Shown: positions 5,934 to 12,465 of the stretch, in pieces
Layout of the letters: each line of letters starts with the position of its first letter
Position numbering within the stretch: the stretch's first letter is position 1
Source of the DNA: Treponema sp.
GTDB taxonomy: Bacteria; Spirochaetota; Spirochaetia; Treponematales; Treponemataceae
DNA: 42,465 nucleotides
Direction: 5' to 3'
Assembly: GCA_018385395.1 (NCBI GenBank)
Contig: JAHBAD010000114.1
Location: 1 to 42,465, forward strand
The notes under the pieces: model-generated
Databases searched by the model: none
What the model saw: only the letters and a program-made list of their open reading frames with translations
Told to the model about the DNA's origin: nothing
Made by a program: the position numbers and the translations under genes

Positions 5934-7361
5934 ATGTTTGATCAGATTCTGAACTCAATTGATGACATTGTTTGGGGAATCCCTACAATTGCTCTTATTC
6001 TTGTAACAGGTCTTGTTGTTACAATCGCTTCTCGCGGAATCCAGTTTACAAAACTGGGCCGCGCTTTCAAAGGTATCTTCAAGAAGAATGAAGGTGAAGG
6101 TGAACTTTCAGGTTTTGCTGCTCTGTGTACTGCTCTGTCAGCAACAATCGGTACAGGTAACATCGTTGGTGTTGCAACAGCTATTGCAGCCGGTGGTCCT
6201 GGAGCTCTTTTCTGGATGTGGCTTGCTGCTATTCTTGGTACTGCTACAAAATATGCTGAATGTATGCTTGCTATTAAATACCGTGAAGTAGCTGATGATG
6301 GTCATATTATTGGTGGACCATTCTACACAATCGAAAAAGGTATGGGTCCAAAATGGAAGTGGCTTGCAATCCTTTTCGCTCTCTTCGGGGTTCTGGCAGG
6401 TCTTCTTGGTATTGGTACAATGACACAGATTAACGGTATTACTTCTGCCGTAAACAATGCATTCGACCCAAACAATGCTCACATTGCATTCTCAATTGGT
6501 TCTAACGCTTACTCATGGTCAACAGTTATTGCAGGTACAATTGTAACAATCTGTGTTGCTCTGGTAGTTCTTGGTGGTCTTAAACGTATTTCTAAAGTTG
6601 CAGAAAAAGTTGTTCCAGCTATGGCTGTTATCTACGTATTCCTTGGAGTTTCAATTGTTATTATGAACGCTACAAAAATCCCTGCTGCATTTGCTCTTAT
6701 CTTCAAATCAGCATTCGGTTACAAAGCAATGGCTGGTGGTGCTGCAGGTTTCGTTTTGAAACAGGTTACAGACTCAATGCAGAAAGGTATTGCTCGTGGT
6801 ATTTTCTCTAACGAAGCAGGTCTCGGTTCTGCTCCAATCGCAGCAGCTCCAGTACAGACAACAGAACCTGTTGAACAGGGGCTTGTAAACATGACAGGTA
6901 CAATTATTGATACTCTTATCATCTGTACAATGACAGGGCTTGCAATCGTAATTGGTGGTATGGAAGGTGGTCTCTGGACAAACCCACAGGATCTTAAGGG
7001 TGTAGCTCTTACAGCTTACTCTTTCAACAAAGTACTTGGTGGTGACGGTCAATCAGTACAGTTCCTCCTGGTTCTCTGTCTGTCATTCTTTGCATTTACA
7101 ACTATTCTTGGATGGGACTACTACTCTGAAAAATGTCTTGAATACATTGCAAAAGGAAACATGAAAGTCGTTATGGTTTTCCGCTGGATTTTCATTATTG
7201 CTGTTGCAATCGGACCTTACTTCACAGTAAACGCAGTATTCACAATCGCTGATATTTTCAACGGTCTTATGGCTATTCCTAACTGTATCTCACTCATCGT
7301 TCTTTGCGGCGTAGTAAATAAGATGACAAAAGAATACTTCAACAAGTATCCGACACTCTAA
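5934..7361 (+). CDS. AGCS-family alanine/glycine:cation symporter
   Basis: The 475-aa integral membrane protein is of the AGCS (SSF-unrelated, AgcS/DagA) family, which imports alanine or glycine with sodium. The signature TALSATIGTGNIVGVATAI (about 67-85), followed by GPGALFWMWLAAILGTATKYAE, is characteristic, and GIFSNEAGLGSAPIAAA (about 288-304) is the second conserved block. About ten to eleven hydrophobic segments are visible. A strong ribosome site AGGAAGGAA precedes the ATG, and the gene is controlled by a glycine riboswitch, which points to glycine as a physiological substrate. The stop codon TAA falls at the edge of a short AATTGATAATTGACAATT repeat. A long-stem terminator follows. 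Confidence 0.95.
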   Translation: MFDQILNSIDDIVWGIPTIALILVTGLVVTIASRGIQFTKLGRAFKGIFKKNEGEGELSGFAALCTALSATIGTGNIVGVATAIAAGGPGALFWMWLAAILGTATKYAECMLAIKYREVADDGHIIGGPFYTIEKGMGPKWKWLAILFALFGVLAGLLGIGTMTQINGITSAVNNAFDPNNAHIAFSIGSNAYSWSTVIAGTIVTICVALVVLGGLKRISKVAEKVVPAMAVIYVFLGVSIVIMNATKIPAAFALIFKSAFGYKAMAGGAAGFVLKQVTDSMQKGIARGIFSNEAGLGSAPIAAAPVQTTEPVEQGLVNMTGTIIDTLIICTMTGLAIVIGGMEGGLWTNPQDLKGVALTAYSFNKVLGGDGQSVQFLLVLCLSFFAFTTILGWDYYSEKCLEYIAKGNMKVVMVFRWIFIIAVAIGPYFTVNAVFTIADIFNGLMAIPNCISLIVLCGVVNKMTKEYFNKYPTL

Positions 7362-7379
7362 TTGATAATTGACAATTAG
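7360..7379. repeat. solo ATTGATAATTGACAATT repeat
   Basis: AATTGATAATTGACAATTAG begins inside the symporter stop codon. The same kind of sequence (CAATTGATAATGGACAAT and CAATTGTCAACTGTCAATT) occurs inside the ABC-F gene near 9197-9300. It belongs to a short dispersed palindromic family that I recognise as common in several host-associated bacterial genomes. Confidence 0.5.
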
Positions 7380-7393
7380 ATTTTTGTAAGTGA

Positions 7394-7438
7394 AAAGACC
7401 GCTGTACGGAAATGTTTCTGTATAAGCGGTCTTTTTTT
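7394..7438 (+). terminator. terminator of symporter gene
   Basis: AAAGACCGCT (7394-7403) pairs with AGCGGTCTTT (7425-7434). An inner stem ACGGAAA/TTTCTGT extends the helix, and the T-run reaches 7438. The T-run merges with the start of the 87-bp dispersed repeat. Confidence 0.9.
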
Positions 7439-7519
7439 ATTTTGGGTATATGCTGGTCAGATACCCAAAAAACGGCTGAGTCAAGGCCTTGAGCGAAGCG
7501 TGCCTTGACCGGTCGTATT
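7433..7519. repeat. 87-bp dispersed double-hairpin repeat, copy A
   Basis: This segment is 86/87 identical to 18762-18848 (the only difference is at 7475 versus 18804). It contains two hairpins: TTTTGGGTAT/ATACCCAAAA with an 11-nt loop, and GTCAAGGC/GCCTTGAC flanked by partially complementary GGCTGA and CGGTC. It starts on the T-tract of the symporter terminator. No ORF is inside. It is probably a miniature or REP-type mobile repeat. Confidence 0.85.
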
Positions 7520-7571
7520 ACCTTTGTGTTCTTTATGTTCTTTGTGGCTAAAAATAATATTAAATTTCTGA

Positions 7572-7577
7572 TATAAT
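7572..7577 (+). promoter_or_regulatory. -10 box 8 nt before ABC-F ATG
   Basis: A perfect TATAAT ends 8 nt before the ATG at 7586. No Shine-Dalgarno can be found in the intervening GAACATCT. It is one of several genes in the window with this arrangement. Confidence 0.55.
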
Positions 7578-7585
7578 GAACATCT

Positions 7586-9535
7586 ATGGCATTTGTACAG
7601 TTTTCAAAAGTGTCGCTGGCATTCGGTGACCGTGACATTCTTAAAGAAGTTTCAGTAAACCTGCAGGCAGGAACAAAAGCAGCCTTAACCGGGGCAAACG
7701 GAACCGGAAAATCTACACTTATTAAAGTAATGGCTGGGCTTATGCAGCCGGATTCGGGTAACCGTGTGGCTCAAAAAGATGCCCGCATAGCATATCTTCC
7801 TCAGTCAGGTCTTACTCACAAAGGCTGCACTCTTAAAGAAGAAGCAGACAAGGCTTTTCAGTTTGGTTATGAAATGCAGGAAAAAATTGATGAGCTTGGT
7901 GAACGTTTAAAGACAAATGCCACAGATGCAATTATTGAAGAACAGAGCCGTCTTATTCAGGTCCTGGATGATTCCGGCTGGCACCGCCGCGAAGCAACAG
8001 CAGAAAGTGTTCTTATTGGTCTTGGCTTTTCACGTGAAGATTTTGGCCGCAACACAGAAGAGTTTTCCGGCGGCTGGCAGATGCGCATTGCTCTGGCAAA
8101 AGCCCTTATGCAGAATCCTGACATTCTTTTATTGGACGAACCTACAAACTACCTGGACCTGGAAGCCCGAAACTGGCTCGAAGGCTTTTTGAAAGATTTT
8201 CAGGGCGGCTTCCTTCTTGTTTCCCATGACCGTTATTTCCTTGATGTAACAATCAACGAAGTTTACGAACTTTTCAACGGCGAACTTAAGCAGTACAGGG
8301 GAAACTTTACTCATTACGAAAAGGTTCGCCAACAGGAACTGGTTACCCTGATGCATGAATACGAAAAACAGCAGGAAGAAATTGCACATCTTCAGGAATT
8401 TATTGACCGCTTCCGTTACAAGGCAACTAAAGCCGTGGCAGCTCAGGAACGAATAAAAATGCTTGATAAAATTATGGAGCATAAGATTGAAATCCCTGAA
8501 TCCTTGAAAAAAATCCACTTTAAGTTTCCGGCCGCTCCTCATGCAGGACGCCTTGTTCTGCGCCTGAACGGCATTACAAAAAGTTATGACGGGAAAGAAA
8601 AAATCCTTGATAATCTGGAACTGACTCTTGAAAACGGCGAGCGTCTTGTTGTTGCAGGACGAAACGGTGCCGGTAAATCAACTTTGCTCAGAATTATTGC
8701 AGGGCAGGATCCGAATTTTACAGGTGAAGTTGTTCCAGGAGCTGGCGTTCAGATGGGGTACTTCAGCCAGGATAACGCGGAAAAAATCAAAGGCAGCATG
8801 ACTATTCTGGACTATCTGGAAAGTGAAGCTCCCCTTGAACTTATTCCAAAGCTCCGCGATATGCTTGGTGCATTCCTTTTCCGGGGCGACGATGTTTACA
8901 AGTCTCTGGACGTCCTTTCCGGTGGAGAAAAAAGCCGCGTAGCGCTTCTGTTACTTCTGCTTAAACCAATCAATCTTCTTATTCTTGACGAACCAACCAA
9001 CCACCTTGATATGCATTCGAAGGATGTACTTCTTCAGGCCATGATGGATTTTGGCGGAACTGTAATTTTCGTTTCCCATGACCGTGGTTTTATTGAAGGG
9101 GCTGCAACAAAGGTTCTGGAATTGAAGCATGGGGAATACAAATATTTTCCCGGGGACTATAAATATTACATTGAACAGATTGAAAAAATTGAAAATGGAC
9201 AATTGATAATGGACAATAAGGTTTCTGCAGCAGGAAAAAATCCTGGTAAATCTGAAATCGTTAATAATTCTCAATTGTCAACTGTCAATTCTCAATTATC
9301 CTGGGAAGAACAGAAAAAACTGGAAGCTGCAAAACGCAAGAAAGAAAAAGCTCTTACTGAATGCGAAAACAAGATTTCAGAGCTTGAAGAACAGAAAGCC
9401 GAATACGAAAATCAGATGGGAAACCCGGAAGTTTACTCAAACGGCGAAAAAGCAAAGGCTGTTCAGGCAAAAATAGAAGAACTGGCTTCTCAGATTGCCG
9501 AATGGGAAGAAAAATGGGCTGAACTTGCCGAGTAA
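7586..9535 (+). CDS. ABC-F family ATP-binding protein (translation factor/Uup-like)
   Basis: The 649-aa protein has two ABC domains and no membrane segments, the layout of ABC-F proteins that act on the ribosome. The first ABC has Walker A GANGTGKS at 36-43 and signature FSGGWQMRIALAKAL with Walker B ILLLDEPTNYLDL. An ABC-F linker rich in charged helices (about 245-305) follows, then the second ABC with Walker A GRNGAGKS (about 360), signature LSGGEKSRVALLL and LLILDEPTNHLDM. The C-terminus (about 575-649) is a Lys/Glu-rich coiled coil, as in Uup and related members. Between the second ABC and the coiled coil lies a palindromic repeat insertion (residues about 535-572). The subgroup (Uup, EttA or resistance type) is not certain; the coiled coil favours Uup-like. 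ClpP follows 40 bp later. Confidence 0.93.
   Translation: MAFVQFSKVSLAFGDRDILKEVSVNLQAGTKAALTGANGTGKSTLIKVMAGLMQPDSGNRVAQKDARIAYLPQSGLTHKGCTLKEEADKAFQFGYEMQEKIDELGERLKTNATDAIIEEQSRLIQVLDDSGWHRREATAESVLIGLGFSREDFGRNTEEFSGGWQMRIALAKALMQNPDILLLDEPTNYLDLEARNWLEGFLKDFQGGFLLVSHDRYFLDVTINEVYELFNGELKQYRGNFTHYEKVRQQELVTLMHEYEKQQEEIAHLQEFIDRFRYKATKAVAAQERIKMLDKIMEHKIEIPESLKKIHFKFPAAPHAGRLVLRLNGITKSYDGKEKILDNLELTLENGERLVVAGRNGAGKSTLLRIIAGQDPNFTGEVVPGAGVQMGYFSQDNAEKIKGSMTILDYLESEAPLELIPKLRDMLGAFLFRGDDVYKSLDVLSGGEKSRVALLLLLLKPINLLILDEPTNHLDMHSKDVLLQAMMDFGGTVIFVSHDRGFIEGAATKVLELKHGEYKYFPGDYKYYIEQIEKIENGQLIMDNKVSAAGKNPGKSEIVNNSQLSTVNSQLSWEEQKKLEAAKRKKEKALTECENKISELEEQKAEYENQMGNPEVYSNGEKAKAVQAKIEELASQIAEWEEKWAELAE
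9188..9301. repeat. in-frame palindromic repeat insertion inside ABC-F gene
   Basis: The left arm AATGGACAATTGATAATGG (from about 9193) and the right arm AATTCTCAATTGTCAACTGT and following (9265-9300) are imperfect inverted copies of the same ACAATTGA-type unit. They bracket about 60 bp of non-repeat sequence. The reading frame is open through the element, adding about 38 residues (for example NNSQLSTVNSQLS) in the linker before the coiled coil. Confidence 0.65.
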
Positions 9536-9575
9536 TAAATAGAATAATTGGAAAATTTTTGGTATATTATATAGT

Positions 9576-10181
9576 ATGAACAAAATCTATTTTGACGAAG
9601 AAGAAGCAAAAAAAGATCAGGCTCCAAAAATGCCTGATTCTATTACTGAAAAATTCATGAAAACCCGCCAGATTATTCTTTCTGGCGAAATCAACAAAGA
9701 ACTGGCAGAAAAAATCGTAAGCCAGCTTCTGGTTCTTGAAGCAGATGATGCTGAAAAACCTATTTATATGTACATTGACTCACCTGGCGGCGACGTAGAT
9801 GCCGGATTTGCTATTTTTGATACAATCCGTTTCATCAGCTGTCCTGTTGTACTGGTAGGAATGGGCCTTATTGCCTCTGCCGCAACTCTGGTGCTCCTTG
9901 CAGTTCCAAAAGAAATGCGTGTAGGACTTCCAAACAGCCGTTACCTTATTCACCAGCCAATGAGCGGAATGCGCGGTGTTGCAACAGATATTGAAATTCA
10001 TGCAAAAGAACTGGAAAAAACACGTGCAAAACTGAACAAAATCATTGCAGATGAAACAGGTACTCCCCTTGATCAGGTAGCAAAGGACACAGACCGTGAC
10101 TACTGGCTCGATGCTGAAGACTCAGTAAAATACGGACTTATCAGTAAGGTTGTAACAAAACGTACTGATCTTCCTAAATAA
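9576..10181 (+). CDS. clpP: ATP-dependent Clp protease proteolytic subunit-like serine peptidase
   Basis: The 201-aa protein has the ClpP fold signatures YIDSPGGDVDAGFAIFDTI (67-84) and the catalytic triad Ser101 (in GLIASAATLVLLA), His126 (YLIHQP) and Asp175 (TDRDYWL). ClpP forms a 14-mer chamber that degrades proteins unfolded by ClpX or ClpA/C. The stretch around the catalytic serine (GMGLIASAAT) differs from the common GMAASMGAFL, so this is a divergent paralogue type rather than the textbook housekeeping copy. No clpX follows. The gene has no Shine-Dalgarno; TATATT lies 7 nt before the ATG. It is followed after only 5 bp by the UPF0158-GNAT gene, so they are probably co-transcribed. Confidence 0.9.
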   Translation: MNKIYFDEEEAKKDQAPKMPDSITEKFMKTRQIILSGEINKELAEKIVSQLLVLEADDAEKPIYMYIDSPGGDVDAGFAIFDTIRFISCPVVLVGMGLIASAATLVLLAVPKEMRVGLPNSRYLIHQPMSGMRGVATDIEIHAKELEKTRAKLNKIIADETGTPLDQVAKDTDRDYWLDAEDSVKYGLISKVVTKRTDLPK

Positions 10182-10186
10182 GAATC

Positions 10187-11086
10187 ATGACATTTGAACT
10201 TTCTGACAGCCTTAAAACTGACCTGCTCAAAGCTCTTGAAAATCAGGAACAGTCCTTTGTGATTGATGCTGAAAAAGGTTCTTTAATTGAGTCAGATGCT
10301 GCGGAAAGTTTGTGTGATGAAGATAAATTTTACAGTATACCGGAATGGACTTCAGAGAATGGATTCCGCCTTCGACAGGATTTTGCAGAAGGGATTCGTT
10401 CTCCTTTGGTTCATGACGAACTTATGGAAGTGCTTCGTTCCGGGAGAGGGGTGTTCAGAAATTTCAGAAACGTTGTAAAGTCGTACCCTGAAGCAGATAA
10501 GCTCTGGCACAAATATAGAAACCAGAAACTGCTTGAATTTATTACAGAGTGGTACAATTCCTTGCGTGAAGTCTGGGGGCTTGAAAAACTGGATCAGATA
10601 CCCGAATCAGATGATATGCTGGTTCACGATGATTTTTCTTTTGAAGAATACGATCCAAAGTTTAATGAAGAAATCAGACAGAATTTGTACGCAATTTTAG
10701 ACGGAAGTAACGACAACCTGCCTGCTGAGGTTAATTCAGCTTTTCAACAGATGTGGCAGAACCGCTTTAAATCTGACTGTCAGAGTGAACAGAGTGGTTT
10801 TATCTGTCATTCTTTATCTGATGAGTTTGCAGGATGTATTTTAGTTAAACCCGTTTGTGACGACCGGAAAAATGTCATTTTAGTAACAAATTTTTTTGTT
10901 TCCGCTCGTTTTCGCGGACTTGGAATTGGAACAGAATTAATTTCCATGTGTGTTTCTTCCCTGAAATCCGACGAAGAAAAATGGCTTTTAATGCCGAACA
11001 TTATTATTCCCGAAGCAATCAGACCTTTGCTCGTCAGAACAGGTTTTGTACAGGTTGATTTCGGATTTTTATTAAAAATTAATTAG
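10187..11086 (+). CDS. UPF0158 domain fused to GNAT acetyltransferase
   Basis: The 299-aa protein seems to be built of two parts. Residues about 1-140 resemble UPF0158 proteins: FYSIPEWTSENGFRLRQDFA, then LHDEL-like LVHDELMEVLRSGRGVFRNF and DKLWHKYRNQKLLEFITEWY. Residues about 200-299 look like the second half of a GNAT N-acetyltransferase: GCILVKPV, then the acetyl-CoA loop FRGLGIGTELISMCVSSL (motif R-x-x-G-x-G), and LLVRTGFVQVDFGF at the end. An acidic linker separates them. Substrate is unknown; UPF0158 has no assigned biochemical role. It starts 5 bp after clpP and is 19 bp before an RNA-binding protein gene with a good ribosome site. Domain calls are from motif recall. Confidence 0.7.
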   Translation: MTFELSDSLKTDLLKALENQEQSFVIDAEKGSLIESDAAESLCDEDKFYSIPEWTSENGFRLRQDFAEGIRSPLVHDELMEVLRSGRGVFRNFRNVVKSYPEADKLWHKYRNQKLLEFITEWYNSLREVWGLEKLDQIPESDDMLVHDDFSFEEYDPKFNEEIRQNLYAILDGSNDNLPAEVNSAFQQMWQNRFKSDCQSEQSGFICHSLSDEFAGCILVKPVCDDRKNVILVTNFFVSARFRGLGIGTELISMCVSSLKSDEEKWLLMPNIIIPEAIRPLLVRTGFVQVDFGFLLKIN

Positions 11087-11105
11087 AAAATTTAAGAGGA
11101 TTATT

Positions 11106-11840
11106 ATGTACAACAACAAAAGAAATTTTGAAGTGAATGAAGAACAGACTGCAGCTTTTCTTGAAAATGCAGTAAACAACGTTAGAGCCGATGTTGATAT
11201 CGACTCTCTTGCCGAACTTGTAAAACTTTTCAAAAAGAACGTTCCTTTTTCACTGAGAAAATACGTTGCTGCTTACCTGCTTCGTGAAGCACTTAAACAT
11301 GATCATTCATTCCGCCCAAACCGTTTTGACCGCAATGACAAAAACCGTAACAAAAAAATTGAGCCACGTGAAAATGTACGTGAAGAAAATAAAAAAGTTG
11401 TAAAAGCTGCAGAAACAACAGCTGAAGCTCCTCAAGCCGCAGAAGAACGTCAGCCTCATCCGCGTATAGAAATCCCAGAAGATCAGTCTACAACAATTTT
11501 TATCAGCATTGGACGTAACCGCCGTGTATTCCCACGGGATCTGGTAAGCCTTCTTATCAATGTTGGCGGTCTGGGCCGTGAACGCATCGGAAATATCAAA
11601 ATCCTGGCAAACTATTCTTTTGTTCAGCTTTATTCAGAAGACACAGAAAAAGCAATTGCCGCTCTCAACGATTACGAATACCGTGGACGCAAACTTTCAG
11701 TAAATCTTTCACGCCAGAAGGGTGAAGCTTCTGATGAAGCAGTAGAAGCTCAGTCTGAAGAAGAAGCTATGAGTGCAGAAGATGCAGCAGCACTTGCCGC
11801 TGCAGAAAGAGCTGCAACAAACGAACCTTTCGGTAACTAA
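11106..11840 (+). CDS. free-standing DbpA-type RNA-binding domain protein
   Basis: The 244-aa protein has an N-terminal helical part (about 1-65), a Lys/Arg/Glu-rich disordered linker (about 70-125), and a C-terminal domain (about 130-205) like the RNA-binding domain at the end of DbpA/CsdA DEAD-box helicases: TIFISIGRNRRVFPRDLVSL, then IGNIKILANYSFVQLYSED and YRGRKLSVNLSRQ. No helicase core is present. The tail is acidic and alanine-rich. A good ribosome site AAGAGGA precedes the ATG. The stop codon overlaps the next start by one base (TAATG), so the downstream hydrolase is translationally coupled. It probably binds structured RNA, perhaps rRNA, but the target is not shown. Confidence 0.8.
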   Translation: MYNNKRNFEVNEEQTAAFLENAVNNVRADVDIDSLAELVKLFKKNVPFSLRKYVAAYLLREALKHDHSFRPNRFDRNDKNRNKKIEPRENVREENKKVVKAAETTAEAPQAAEERQPHPRIEIPEDQSTTIFISIGRNRRVFPRDLVSLLINVGGLGRERIGNIKILANYSFVQLYSEDTEKAIAALNDYEYRGRKLSVNLSRQKGEASDEAVEAQSEEEAMSAEDAAALAAAERAATNEPFGN

Positions 11841-12442
11841 TGGAAATTAAATGCATACAGACAGGCGTTTTCAGGGTTAATACATATATTGTTCCTGTGG
11901 AAGGAAACAAGGTTTTTGTAGTAGACCCGGCCGCCTGTGCTTTTTCGGGTGATGAAAATAAAATCACCCTTTACCTTGAAAAAAATCACCTGGAATGTGT
12001 TGCAATTCTCCTGACGCACTGTCATTTTGACCACATTTCAGGAATCCTCCCAATAAAACAGAAATTTCCCAACGCAAAAATCGCAGTTTCTGCAATAGAT
12101 GCGCCAGAAATCGGTTACGGTATGATAAATAAATCCTGTCTTCGTGGAATGGGCCTTGAAGATCTTGCCGAAACATTAATGAACCAGCCAAAGCCAGACA
12201 CTCTTCTTCTCGAAGGTGACGATTTTTACGGCTGGAAAGTAATGATTACTCCGGGACATACTTCCGGTTGTCTCTGCCTTTATAATAAAACTGAAAAGAA
12301 GCTCATTTCAGGAGATACTCTGTTTTTTAATGGTTACGGCCGCACTGATCTTCCAACCGGAAGCGACAAAGAAATGGCTGAAAGTCTTGAACGACTCCGC
12401 CGCGAAGTTCCATTTGACGCCGACCTTTATCCGGGGCATTAA
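11840..12442 (+). CDS. metallo-beta-lactamase-fold hydrolase (glyoxalase II-like)
   Basis: The 200-aa protein carries the full set of two-metal ligands: His60, His62, Asp64 and His65 in THCHFDH, His in TPGHTSG, Asp in SGDTLF, and a last His in YPGH. This is the small GloB/YcbL-type hydrolase, acting on thioesters such as S-lactoylglutathione-like compounds, but the substrate is not fixed. Its start overlaps the previous stop (TAATG). The protein ends exactly at the final metal ligand, His200. Homologues usually continue PGHG-x-x-T for ten or more residues. Downstream, the sequence could read GRALSWP in another frame, so the C-terminus may be cut short by a small insertion. All metal ligands are kept, so activity is possible. 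Confidence 0.85.
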   Translation: MEIKCIQTGVFRVNTYIVPVEGNKVFVVDPAACAFSGDENKITLYLEKNHLECVAILLTHCHFDHISGILPIKQKFPNAKIAVSAIDAPEIGYGMINKSCLRGMGLEDLAETLMNQPKPDTLLLEGDDFYGWKVMITPGHTSGCLCLYNKTEKKLISGDTLFFNGYGRTDLPTGSDKEMAESLERLRREVPFDADLYPGH

Positions 12443-12465
12443 TGGCGGCAGGGCTTTAAGCTGGC

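Noticed and set aside
5708-5941. Plus-strand 77-codon ORF upstream of the symporter
   Set aside because: It covers the glycine riboswitch and its terminator; the conserved RNA signatures explain the sequence better.
8129-8542. Minus-strand 137-codon ORF
   Set aside because: Antisense shadow of the conserved ABC-F coding region.
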